A stretch of DNA of 64,000 bases. Origin: Streptomyces xiamenensis. Its GTDB lineage: Bacteria; Actinomycetota; Actinomycetes; Streptomycetales; Streptomycetaceae. Under the pieces are notes generated by a model. That model saw only the letters and a program-made list of their open reading frames with translations. It made no database searches and was not told the DNA's origin. Shown here one piece after another: positions 37,796 to 45,602 of this stretch (position 1 is the first letter of the stretch; the number at the start of each line of letters is the position of its first letter). A program made the position numbers and the translations under genes. The stretch is taken from assembly GCF_000993785.3 (NCBI RefSeq), contig NZ_CP009922.3, positions 1,364,001 through 1,428,000 of the forward strand, written 5' to 3'.

Positions 37796-38499
37796 ACAGC
37801 ACCGGCACGGGCGCCGGCGGCCCGATCACGGTGGCGATCGTCGACGATCAGGCGATGGTGCGGGCCGGGTTCGCGGCGCTGCTCGCCGCGCAGAGCGACA
37901 TCGATGTGGTGGGCGAGGCCGTCAACGGCGCCGAGGGCGTGGAGCTGAGCCGCCGCCAGCACCCCGACGTGGTGCTGATGGATGTCCGGATGCCGGTGAT
38001 GGACGGCCTGGAGGCGGCCCGGCGGCTGCTGGACCCGCCGCCCGGGGTGGTGCACCGGCCGCGCGTGCTGATGCTGACCACCTTCGACGTGGACGACTAC
38101 GTGTACGAGGCGCTGCGGGCCGGCGCCAGCGGCTTTCTGCTGAAGGACGCGCCGCCGGCCGATCTGATCGCGGCGGTGCGGGTGGTGGCCGCCGGGGACG
38201 CGCTGCTGGCGCCCTCGGTGACGCGCCGCCTGATCGCCGACTTCGCCGCCCGGCCGGCGGCCGGCCGCCGCAAGGACCCGGCGCTGCGGCTGAAGGGGCT
38301 GACGGCCCGTGAGACCGAGGTGCTGGAGCTGGTGGCGCGCGGACAGTCCAACCAGGAGATCGCCTCGTCCCTGTTCGTGGCGGAGCAGACGGTGAAGACC
38401 CATGTCAGCCGCGTCCTGGGCAAGCTGGGCCTGCGCGACCGCGCCCAGGCGGTGATCTTCGCCTACGAGTCCGGGCTGGTCTCCCCCGGCGAGCGGTAA
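37792..38499 (+). CDS. NarL/LuxR-family response regulator
   Basis: 235 residues from ATG 37792, overlapping the kinase stop by ATGA. Receiver domain: acidic pocket D18-D19, phospho-acceptor D64 (VVLMDVRMP), and GASGFLLKDAP. The LuxR_C helix-turn-helix is at residues ~165-225 (LTARETEVLELVARGQSNQEI ... TVKTHVSRVLGKLGLRDR, cut here). It is phosphorylated by the adjacent kinase and binds DNA. A perfect hairpin follows the stop. Likely targets include the flanking hydrolase genes, by position only. Confidence 0.95.
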   Translation: MNSTGTGAGGPITVAIVDDQAMVRAGFAALLAAQSDIDVVGEAVNGAEGVELSRRQHPDVVLMDVRMPVMDGLEAARRLLDPPPGVVHRPRVLMLTTFDVDDYVYEALRAGASGFLLKDAPPADLIAAVRVVAAGDALLAPSVTRRLIADFAARPAAGRRKDPALRLKGLTARETEVLELVARGQSNQEIASSLFVAEQTVKTHVSRVLGKLGLRDRAQAVIFAYESGLVSPGER

Positions 38500-38500
38500 C

Positions 38501-38524
38501 GACCGCCCCACTTTCGGGGCGGTC
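38501..38524 (+). terminator. Stem-loop terminator after response regulator
   Basis: Perfect 9-bp arms GACCGCCCC (38501-38509) and GGGGCGGTC (38516-38524) around ACTTTC, one base past the stop codon. No T-tract. Confidence 0.7.
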
Positions 38525-38658
38525 CACCGCCGCACCCCCTACCCCGGTATGACACCGGGAATGGCTCCCCGGTGTGACGCGGGTACGGGTGCCGTCCCCG
38601 CACTCTCCTTCCCGACCGGCCGCCGGCTCCTCCGGCGGCCCCGGGAGGGAGACCTGAC

Positions 38659-39762
38659 ATGCCGCGCCGCCGTCTCACGCGGGTTCTGGCCAGCACACTG
38701 CTCGCGCTGACCGCCGCCACCGCGACCGGGGGGTGGACCTTCGGGTCGCACACCCAGCCCGTCCAGGGCCCCCCGGCCGGGGCGGCGGCGTGGCGGGCGG
38801 ACGACAGCCTCGGGGTGCCGCTGCCCGACCCGCGGGACGCCGCACCGGCCGAGGTCGCCGCGTTCTTCGCCGCCCTCACCGGCGACCAGCGAAGCGATCT
38901 CGCGGCCCGCCACCCGCTGACGGTCGGCAATCTCGACGGCGCCCCCCTCACGCTGCGGTACGCGGCCAACGCCCTCGCCTGGCAGGAGCACTACGGCGTC
39001 CCGCCCGACCCCGGCCGGCAGCTGCTCGCCTTCGATCCGCGCGGCCGGGGCACCTTCGCCGAGGTGTTCGGCGATCTGCCGTCCGCCGAGCGGACCGCCG
39101 TGGTCGTCCCGGGCAGCGACAACGACCTCGACACGTACAACACGCCGACCACCTGGGCCCGCGCCCTGCACGACCAACTGACCGCCGACGCCCCCGGGAC
39201 GGCCTCCGCGACCGTCGCCTGGATCGGGTACACCACCCCGGACGGCGTCGGCCCCGACCAGGCGACCGACCGGCTGGCGCGGGCCGGGGCACCACGGCTG
39301 GAGCGTTTCCTGGCCGGGCTCGCCGTCACCACCGCTCCCACCGCCGCCCCGCCCACCGTGCTGTGCCACAGCTACGGCTCCGTGGTGTGCGGCCTGGCCG
39401 CCCGGGACGCCGGTACGCACCTGGCCGCAGGCGACCTGGTCTTCCTCGGCAGCCCGGGCACCCGCGCCGGTTCCGCCGCCGCCCTGGGCACCGGCGCCCG
39501 CGTGTGGGCCTCCCGTGCGCCCGCCGACTGGATCAGCGCCGTCCCCAACGTCCAGGTGCTGGGCCTGGGTCACGGCACCGACCCGACCGACCCCGCGTAC
39601 GGCGCCCGGGTCTTCACCTCGGACGACGCCGGCGGCCACGCCGGATACGGCACGCCCGGCACCGACGCGCTGCGCAACCTCTCCGCCATCACCCTGGGCG
39701 CCTACGAGCTGATCGGCTGCGCCCCGACCTCCCCGGAGTGCTCCGATGTCCCTCTCCACTGA
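38659..39762 (+). CDS. Secreted DUF1023-type alpha/beta hydrolase
   Basis: 367 residues from ATG 38659, with a GAGGGAG site. A signal peptide (residues 1-25, RVLASTLLALTAATATG) targets export. The hydrolase domain carries TVGNLDGAPLTLRYAAN, QLLAFDPRGRGTFAEVFGDL, the nucleophile elbow VLCHSYGSVVCGLAA and GLGHGTDPTDPAYGARVF. These are close to the hydrolase at 34191-35417, so the two are duplicates flanking the two-component system. The last 17 bp overlap the acyltransferase start, indicating an operon. Substrate unknown. Confidence 0.85.
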   Translation: MPRRRLTRVLASTLLALTAATATGGWTFGSHTQPVQGPPAGAAAWRADDSLGVPLPDPRDAAPAEVAAFFAALTGDQRSDLAARHPLTVGNLDGAPLTLRYAANALAWQEHYGVPPDPGRQLLAFDPRGRGTFAEVFGDLPSAERTAVVVPGSDNDLDTYNTPTTWARALHDQLTADAPGTASATVAWIGYTTPDGVGPDQATDRLARAGAPRLERFLAGLAVTTAPTAAPPTVLCHSYGSVVCGLAARDAGTHLAAGDLVFLGSPGTRAGSAAALGTGARVWASRAPADWISAVPNVQVLGLGHGTDPTDPAYGARVFTSDDAGGHAGYGTPGTDALRNLSAITLGAYELIGCAPTSPECSDVPLH

Positions 39763-40978
39763 GCTGCGTTCCCTCGCCTCCACCGTCGAGGCCCGCACCC
39801 CCGCCCACCGGGACCGTGCCGTCGACGGGCTGCGGGCGCTCGCCCTGCTGTCGGTGCCCGCCGGACACTGGCTGGTCGGCGGTTTCACCCTCGACGAGGC
39901 CGGCGCGCTGCACAACAGCAGCCCGCTCGCCGCTCTCGGCGCGCTCGCCCCGGCCAGCTGGCTGTTCCAGCTGCTGGGCGTCTTCTTCCTGGTCGGCGGG
40001 TACTCCTCGGCCCTGTCGCTGCGCCGGGCCGCCGAGCGCGGCACCCCGGCCACCACGTGGCTGCGCGGCCGGCTGGTGCGTCTTGGCCGGCCGGTGCTGG
40101 GGGTGGCCGCCGTGTGGGCGGCGCTGCTGCCGCCGCTGTCCCTGGCCGGGGTGCCGGGCGCCACCTTGCGGACGGCGGCGGTGCTGGTCGTCCAGCCGCT
40201 GTGGTTCGTCGGCGTGTACGCGGTGATCACGGCGCTGACCCCGTACGCGCTGCGCGCCGCCGAGCGCGCCGGGTTGTGGTCGGCGCTGCCGCTGCTCGCC
40301 TCGGTGGCGGTGGTGGACGCGCTGCGGTACGGGCCGTACGCGGAGGCGATGCCGTCCTGGCTGGGGCTGCTGAACCTGCTGCCGGGCTGGCTGTTCGGCT
40401 ATCAGCTGGGGCTGGTGTGGGGCGTGGGACGGCTGTCGCGGCGGGCGGCGGCGTGGCTGCTGCTGGGCGGCGGGCTGGCGCTGTTCGTGACGCTGCTGAC
40501 AGTGTTCGGTTACCCCGCGTCGATGGTGGGGGTGCCGGGCGAGGCCCGTACCAACTCCCACCCGCCGTCGCTGCTGGTGCTGGCGCTGGCCGCCGCGCAG
40601 TCGGGAGTGGCGGTGCTGGTGCGCGAGCGGCTGGCGGCGCTGCTGGCCCGCCCCGCGCTGTGGACGCCGGTCGTGGTGATCAACCTCAGCGCGATGACGA
40701 TCCTGTGCTGGCACCAGAGCGCGATGCTGGCCGCCGCGATCCCCTCCGCCGTGCTGAGCGGCGGTGCGGCGGTGCTGGGCCTGACCTCGGCCCCGGCCAC
40801 CGTGGGATGGGTGGCGGCGCGGCTGATGTGGCTGCCGCTGTTCGCCGTGCTGCTGGTCGGTATCGGGGCGCTGACCAGGCGTTTCGAGCAGCCGTGGACG
40901 GGTGCCTCGGCGGGTGGGCGGGCGCTGGCCGGGGTGCTGGCGGCGGCGTTCTCGCTGTACGCCTTCGCCGTCGTGTGA
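39746..40978 (+). CDS. Acyltransferase_3 family membrane protein
   Basis: 410 residues from ATG 39746, inside the end of the hydrolase gene. Ten or so membrane helices. The family start DRAVDGLRALALLSVPAGHWLV includes the conserved His (GH) required by Acyltransferase_3 enzymes, and FFLVGGYSSALSLRR follows as a second conserved block. Such proteins O-acylate extracytoplasmic sugars, antibiotics or peptidoglycan (family knowledge). Coupling to a secreted hydrolase suggests opposing acyl addition and removal, an inference from order. Confidence 0.85.
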   Translation: MSLSTELRSLASTVEARTPAHRDRAVDGLRALALLSVPAGHWLVGGFTLDEAGALHNSSPLAALGALAPASWLFQLLGVFFLVGGYSSALSLRRAAERGTPATTWLRGRLVRLGRPVLGVAAVWAALLPPLSLAGVPGATLRTAAVLVVQPLWFVGVYAVITALTPYALRAAERAGLWSALPLLASVAVVDALRYGPYAEAMPSWLGLLNLLPGWLFGYQLGLVWGVGRLSRRAAAWLLLGGGLALFVTLLTVFGYPASMVGVPGEARTNSHPPSLLVLALAAAQSGVAVLVRERLAALLARPALWTPVVVINLSAMTILCWHQSAMLAAAIPSAVLSGGAAVLGLTSAPATVGWVAARLMWLPLFAVLLVGIGALTRRFEQPWTGASAGGRALAGVLAAAFSLYAFAVV

Positions 40979-41059
40979 AGGGGTTACGGGGCTGATGCCG
41001 GGTACTCGGTTGCCGCACGACGGGGGCCACGCGGCAGCGAGGACCGAGGACCGACTGCG

Positions 41060-41638
41060 ATGGCGGACAGAGTACGGATGTGGCGCTGGCACCGCTCCGC
41101 ACTGCGGCGGCGCAGCGATGTGGTGGAGGGCGTGGTGCTGATGGTGCTGTCGGTGCTGCTGGTGGCCGGGCCCGTGCTGATGGGTGTGCTGGCGTTCTCC
41201 AGCACCTGGCACACGGGTGTACGGCAGGAGCAGACCCGGCACAGCACCCCGGCGGTGGTCGTGGACGACGCCCGAGCCGCCGCCCCCAGCCCGGCGGTGC
41301 GGCCCAGCAACGGGGAGACCACGGCGACCGTGCGCTGGAACGACACGAACGGCACCGAGCACACCCAGACCGTGCGCCTGGACCACGGCGGCAAGCCGGG
41401 CGAGCAGGTGACGCTCTGGCTCGATCAGCACGGCTCCCCGACCCAGGCGCCGCCGAGCCCGGCGGCCAGAGGGGTGCAGTCCTCGGCGGCCGGGCTGCTG
41501 GCGGCGGGCGGGGCCGGCGCGGCGGTGCTGCTGACGCGGCACCTGGCGCGCGAGCGCTTCGAGCGCGGGCACGACCGGTACTGGGGGCGGGAATGGATGG
41601 AGGTGGAGCCGCGATGGGCACGCCGCTATCACTCCTGA
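41060..41638 (+). CDS. Rv1733c-family membrane protein
   Basis: 192 residues from ATG 41060. The layout matches the Rv1733c family: a basic N-terminus (WRWHRSALRRRSDVVEG), helix one (VVLMVLSVLLVAGPVLMGVLAF), and an exported domain with TATVRWNDTNGTEHTQTV. Helix two (AAGLLAAGGAGAAVLLT) and a basic/aromatic tail follow. Function unknown; in mycobacteria the family is dormancy-associated. The end overlaps a possible small gene. Confidence 0.8.
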   Translation: MADRVRMWRWHRSALRRRSDVVEGVVLMVLSVLLVAGPVLMGVLAFSSTWHTGVRQEQTRHSTPAVVVDDARAAAPSPAVRPSNGETTATVRWNDTNGTEHTQTVRLDHGGKPGEQVTLWLDQHGSPTQAPPSPAARGVQSSAAGLLAAGGAGAAVLLTRHLARERFERGHDRYWGREWMEVEPRWARRYHS

Positions 41639-41775
41639 GGTCCGCGCTGCGGTACCTGGTCCGTTCGCGCCCGGTGCGGCGGTTCGCGGCCACGTTCGCC
41701 GTGTCGCTCGCGTACCGGCTGGCGTACGCGGTGCTGCGGCGGATCGAGCGCCGCCGCTCCGGGGCGCGGGGGTGA
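41614..41775 (+). CDS. Possible 53-residue small membrane protein
   Basis: ATG 41614 has GGTGGAG six bases upstream and overlaps the Rv1733c-family gene by 25 bp in another frame. The product is basic, with one amphipathic/hydrophobic helix (FAATFAVSLAYRLAYAVL). I do not recognise it. Plausible by ribosome site, position and codon bias after the overlap, but short. Confidence 0.4.
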   Translation: MGTPLSLLRSALRYLVRSRPVRRFAATFAVSLAYRLAYAVLRRIERRRSGARG

Positions 41776-41779
41776 GAAA

Positions 41780-44036
41780 CTGCCGTCGTCTGAGCGTGCA
41801 TAAGTGTGTATGGCTGTCCTCTAGTTGCACTATGATCGCGGAATGAATCTGACTGAGTGGGCACGAGCGCAGGGGGTGAGCCCCCATACCGCGTACCGGT
41901 GGTATAAGAACGGGACGCTTCCCGTGCCCGCTCAGCGCGTTGGGCCGCGCACGATCCTGGTGAACATCGAAGCCGCCGCGACTCCCGGGGCAGTCGGTGG
42001 TCTTGGCCTGTATGCCCGCGTCTCCTCGCATGACCAGAAGGCCGACCTGGAACGTCAGGTTGCCCGTTTGTCGGAGTGGGCGGCGAAGGCCGGTCACCGT
42101 GTCGTCCGTGTAGAGGCGGAGATCGCTTCAGGGATGAACGGCTGCCGGCCGAAGGCGAAGCGGCTGCTGGCCGACCCGGCGGTGACCACGGTCGTGGTCG
42201 AGCACAAAGACCGCCTCGGCCGGATGAACGTCGAACTCGTTGAGGCAGCCCTGTCCGCGCACGGCCGCCGCCTTGTCGTCCTGGACGATGGTGAGGTGGA
42301 AGACGATCTGGTGCGCGATGTGGTGGAGGTGCTGACGTCGTTCTGTGCCCGCCTGTACGGGCGCCGGTCGGCGAAGAACCGTGCCCGCAAGGCGCTTGAG
42401 GCGGCTGAGCATGGCTGAGAAGAAACCGCTGCGGCAGATCGCCCGGCCGTTCGTCGCGGACGGGCCGTCCGGCGTCAGTATCCGCGACCGTCTCAAGAGC
42501 CTGACCGCCGAGGACGAGAAGGTGTTGCGGGCCGTCGGCGAGCACATGGGGCGGCTCGCTTCCGCTGATCTGGCCCGGCGCCGCCGTGACGGAATGGACC
42601 ACTCCACCGACACGTGGGCCGCCCGGAAGCGGGACCTGACCGCCGAGTCGTCCTCGCGGTGGGCTGGCTCGGTCACCTCCAGCACGCACGACCAGTGGGG
42701 CCTGTCCCGCCGAGCCCAGCACCAGCACCTGGCGTCGCTGGACGCCGGTATCCGCACCCTGCGGCACCGCCTGTCCCTCCCGGTCGGGGAGAAGGGCAGC
42801 CGGGGCAAACCCGGCGGCTACCGGTCCAAGCACGAGTGGTTCGTCAAGACGCGCCGTCTGGCGATCCTCGAAGAGAAGTGCGAAAAGATCCGCGTCGAGC
42901 GGGAAGCCGGACGAGTGTCCGTCACACGTGGCGGCCGTCGCCTCTTCCGCCAGCGCCATAACCTCAACGCCGCGGGCAAGATGCCCGAGCAGTGGCGTGC
43001 CCAGTGGGAGGCGGCCCGCTGGTTCCTCACCGCTGACGGCGAGTCCGGCAAGCGGTACGGGAATGAGACGATCCGCGTCACCCCCGACGGCGGAGTGTCG
43101 ATCAAACTTCCCGCGCCGCTCGCCGACCTGGCCAACGCCCGGCACAGCCGCTACGTGCTGGCCGCGAAGGTGTCGTTCCCGTTCCGGGGCGAGGAGTGGC
43201 GCGACCGTGTTACCGGCAACAGAGCCGTGGCCTACCGCATCCACCTCAACACCGCCTCCGGCCGCTGGTATCTGGACGCGTCCTGGACCCGCAAAGACCT
43301 GCCCGTGATCCCACTGGACGCACTGCGGGCCGGTGGTGTGATCGGCATGGACACCAACGCCGATCATCTGGCCGCGTGGCTGCTGGACGAGTACGGCAAC
43401 CCGGTCGGCGCACCCCGGCGCTTCGACTACGACCTCAGCGGTTCGGCCAGCCACCGCGACGCCCAGCTCCGGCACGCCCTCACCCGCCTCCTGCGATGGA
43501 CGCAGGAGTGCGGCGTGCGGGCCGTCGCGATCGAAGACCTCGACTTCACCGACTCCAAGACCCGCGAGAAGCACGGCCGGAAGAAGAAGTTCCGGCAGCT
43601 CATCTCCGGCATCCCCACCGGCAGAGTCCGTGCACGTCTGCTGTCGATGTGCGCGGAAGCCGGTATCGGCGTGATCGCTGTCGATCCCGCCTACACCTCG
43701 ATGTGGGGGGCCGAGCACTGGCGCAAGCCCCTCACCACCAAGCGACGCCCCGCGACGCGGCACTACGCCGCAGCGGTGGCGATCGGACGACGTTCCCTCG
43801 GCCACCGGATCAGACGACGGACGGCACCGCCCCCACACCACCAGAGCGATGGTGTGAGGCATCGGACCGCCCAGGCCCGACCCGGCGACCCAGGGAGCGA
43901 GGGACACCACCCCGCGTACCCGGACCACGGACACGATCCGCTGGCGCTGGACGCGGCAGGAACGCGGTGGACCAGAACGCCCAAGACCGTTCGGGTCGTT
44001 CGGCTGAGCACGTGCAACTCATGCTCACTCTTTAGG
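41780..44036 (+). mobile_element. IS607-type insertion sequence (tnpA serine recombinase + tnpB)
   Basis: The ~2.26-kb element holds overlapping tnpA and tnpB genes and has no long terminal inverted repeats, as expected for IS607 elements. Boundaries are approximate. The left part carries AGTTGCAC just before tnpA (41823-41830) and the right end carries GTGCAACT (44012-44019), an 8-bp inverted match. A hairpin TGAGCA (44005-44010) / TGCTCA (44022-44027) lies at the presumed right end, where tnpB elements encode their guide RNA. It sits between the Rv1733c cluster and the 3' end of the aldo-keto reductase gene. Confidence 0.8.
41843..42418 (+). CDS. tnpA: IS607-family serine transposase TnpA
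   Basis: 191 residues from ATG 41843; a TATGAT box ends six bases upstream, so transcription is probably leaderless. The N-terminal MerR-like DNA-binding helix-turn-helix (EWARAQGVSPHTAYRWYKNG) precedes the resolvase catalytic domain GLYARVSSHDQKADLERQ with nucleophile S61. Then come VVVEHKDRLGRM and the C-terminal RRSAKNRARKAL. It cuts and rejoins DNA through a phosphoserine link. The stop overlaps the tnpB start by 8 bp. Confidence 0.93.
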   Translation: MNLTEWARAQGVSPHTAYRWYKNGTLPVPAQRVGPRTILVNIEAAATPGAVGGLGLYARVSSHDQKADLERQVARLSEWAAKAGHRVVRVEAEIASGMNGCRPKAKRLLADPAVTTVVVEHKDRLGRMNVELVEAALSAHGRRLVVLDDGEVEDDLVRDVVEVLTSFCARLYGRRSAKNRARKALEAAEHG

Positions 44037-44081
44037 AACGGTTATTCCCGTCCGGCCGAGGTGCTGGACATGTCGGCGTAG
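42411..44081 (+). CDS. tnpB: Atypical TnpB-like RuvC protein of IS607 element, probable 3' frameshift
   Basis: 556 residues from ATG 42411. RuvC motifs: D314 in VIGMDTNADH and E375 in AVAIEDLDF; the third position reads TRHYAAAVAIGRR, with H451 where canonical TnpB has an aspartate. The usual four-cysteine zinc ribbon is absent; VDPAYTSMWGAEHW occupies that region. The open frame runs past the element's right end into the convergent aldo-keto reductase gene (40-bp overlap). Another frame ends at TAG 44033-44035 with HVQLMLTL, which resembles family C-termini, so a single-base loss near 43901-43903 is suspected. Canonical TnpB proteins are RNA-guided nucleases. Confidence 0.75.
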   Translation: MAEKKPLRQIARPFVADGPSGVSIRDRLKSLTAEDEKVLRAVGEHMGRLASADLARRRRDGMDHSTDTWAARKRDLTAESSSRWAGSVTSSTHDQWGLSRRAQHQHLASLDAGIRTLRHRLSLPVGEKGSRGKPGGYRSKHEWFVKTRRLAILEEKCEKIRVEREAGRVSVTRGGRRLFRQRHNLNAAGKMPEQWRAQWEAARWFLTADGESGKRYGNETIRVTPDGGVSIKLPAPLADLANARHSRYVLAAKVSFPFRGEEWRDRVTGNRAVAYRIHLNTASGRWYLDASWTRKDLPVIPLDALRAGGVIGMDTNADHLAAWLLDEYGNPVGAPRRFDYDLSGSASHRDAQLRHALTRLLRWTQECGVRAVAIEDLDFTDSKTREKHGRKKKFRQLISGIPTGRVRARLLSMCAEAGIGVIAVDPAYTSMWGAEHWRKPLTTKRRPATRHYAAAVAIGRRSLGHRIRRRTAPPPHHQSDGVRHRTAQARPGDPGSEGHHPAYPDHGHDPLALDAAGTRWTRTPKTVRVVRLSTCNSCSLFRNGYSRPAEVLDMSA

Positions 44082-45061
44082 CGGTCCCCGGCGACCTGGG
44101 CGGCGATCGGCTCCAGGGCGGTGAGCTCCTCCTCGGTGAGCCGGACGCGGGTGGCGCCGGTGTTCTCCTCGACGCGGGAGGGGCGGCGGGTGCCGGGGAT
44201 GGGGACGACGGTCATGCCGCGCTCGGTGGCCTGTTGCTGCACCCAGGCGAGCGCGATCTGGCCGGGGGTGGCTCGGTGGGCGGCGGCGATGTCCTGGATC
44301 GGGCGCAGCAGCGCGCGGTTGGCGGCGGCGTTGTCGCCGGTGAAGCGCGGCTGGGTGCGCCGGAAGTCGTCGTCGCCGAGTTCGGTGCCGGCGTCGGCGA
44401 AGGAGCCGGTGAGGAAGCCGCGGCCGAGCGGGGAGTAGGGGACGAAGGCGACGCCCAGGTCCCGGGCGGCGGGTACGGCGGTGCGTTCCACGTCGCGGGA
44501 GAACAGCGACCATTCGGACTGGAGCGCGGCGATGGGGTGGATGGCGTGGGCGGCGCGCAGTTCGGCGCCGGTGACCTCGCTGAGCCCCAGGTGCTTCACC
44601 TTGCCCTCGCGGACCAGTTCGGCCATGGCGCCGACGGACTCCTCCAGCGGGACGGCGGGGTCGCGGCGGTGCATGTAGTAGAGGTCGATGACGTCCACGT
44701 CCAGGCGGCGCAGGCTGCCCTCGACGGCCTGCCGGATGTACGGGGCGTCGTTGCGGATGAGGCGGCGGCCCGGGTCGTCGGGGTCTAGGCCGATGGCGAA
44801 CTTGGTGGCGATGGTGACCTCGTCCCGGTGGGCCCGGAAGAAGGGGGCGAGGAAGGTCTCGTTCGCGCCGGCCCCGTACATGTCGGCGGTGTCGTAGAGC
44901 GTCACGCCGAGTTCCAGGGCGCGGTCCAGGGTGGCGCGGGCGGCGTCGGCGTCGGTGGGGCCGTAGGCGAAGCTCATGCCCATGCAGCCCAGGCCCTGGA
45001 CGCCGACGAGCGGGCCGCCGGTGCCCAGCGGCACCCGCTCGATGGGGGTGGTGGTGCTCAT
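44042..45061 (-). CDS. Aldo/keto reductase
   Basis: 339 residues from ATG 45061, overlapping the MerR stop by ATGA. The AKR tetrad is visible: D and Y in YDTADMYG, K in IATKFAIG, H in LYYMHRRDP. The NADPH-binding region near the end includes VVPIPGTRRPSRVEENTG. The length is normal. It forms a two-gene operon with its MerR regulator and reduces carbonyls; the substrate is not readable. Its 3' end is abutted by the IS607 element, but the stop codon is intact. Confidence 0.93.
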   Translation of the reverse strand: MSTTTPIERVPLGTGGPLVGVQGLGCMGMSFAYGPTDADAARATLDRALELGVTLYDTADMYGAGANETFLAPFFRAHRDEVTIATKFAIGLDPDDPGRRLIRNDAPYIRQAVEGSLRRLDVDVIDLYYMHRRDPAVPLEESVGAMAELVREGKVKHLGLSEVTGAELRAAHAIHPIAALQSEWSLFSRDVERTAVPAARDLGVAFVPYSPLGRGFLTGSFADAGTELGDDDFRRTQPRFTGDNAAANRALLRPIQDIAAAHRATPGQIALAWVQQQATERGMTVVPIPGTRRPSRVEENTGATRVRLTEEELTALEPIAAQVAGDRYADMSSTSAGRE

Positions 45062-45519
45062 GCGGAGTGTTCCCCTGTCGTCGTATACATGTCGATCTTG
45101 AAGTCGAGGACGGCGAGCGTGCTGTGCAGTTCGGCCATCCGGCGCGTCACCTCGGCCCGGGTCGCGACGAGCAGGGCGCGGCGCTGCGGGTAGGTGTGGT
45201 CGCCCTGTCGTACGAGATCGGCGTACCGGACCATGTCCGCGACCGCCATTCCGGTCAGCCGCAGCTTGCCGACGAAGGCCAGCCACTCCAGGTCCTGGTT
45301 GGTGTAGCGGCGCTGCCCGGTGTGGGAGCGGTCGATGTGCTGCATCAGCCCTATGCGCTCGTACCAGCGCAGGGTGTGCACGCTGAGCCCGGTGTGGGCG
45401 GCCACCTCGCTGATGCTGTACCGGTCCTGGCCGGCGGGCCTGGGGTGCGGCCGGTCGACCGAGGCGCACAGGTCGTCTTCCGTTCCGGTGGCGGTGCGCT
45501 CCTGCTGGGTCAGGGTCAT
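45058..45519 (-). CDS. MerR-family transcriptional regulator
   Basis: 153 residues from ATG 45519. The winged helix-turn-helix begins near residue 34 (YSISEVAAHTGLSVHTLRWYERIGLM), with SHTGQRRYTNQDLEWL in the wing. The dimerisation helix (AVLDFKIDMYTTTG) is short and cysteine-free, so the effector is probably organic rather than a metal. The 33-residue N-terminal extension is polar. It is the first gene of an operon with the aldo/keto reductase and is probably autoregulated through the 19-bp-spacer promoter immediately upstream. Confidence 0.92.
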   Translation of the reverse strand: MTLTQQERTATGTEDDLCASVDRPHPRPAGQDRYSISEVAAHTGLSVHTLRWYERIGLMQHIDRSHTGQRRYTNQDLEWLAFVGKLRLTGMAVADMVRYADLVRQGDHTYPQRRALLVATRAEVTRRMAELHSTLAVLDFKIDMYTTTGEHSA

Positions 45520-45525
45520 GGGCCC

Positions 45526-45556
45526 ACGGTACGGAGTTGGAGCGCACTCCAGGCAA
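45526..45556 (-). promoter_or_regulatory. MerR-type promoter: TTGCCT-N19-TACCGT with central dyad
   Basis: On the minus strand a -35 TTGCCT (45556-45551) and a -10 TACCGT (45531-45526) are 19 bp apart, the long spacer typical of MerR-activated promoters. A dyad TGGAG-TGCG-CTCCA fills the spacer and slightly overlaps the -35. The MerR ATG follows the -10 by six bases, so the transcript is probably leaderless. Confidence 0.8.
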
Positions 45557-45602
45557 GGGCCACCGGGCGGGTGCCGCGGGGCGGCGCGTTAGGGTCGGGG
45601 TC

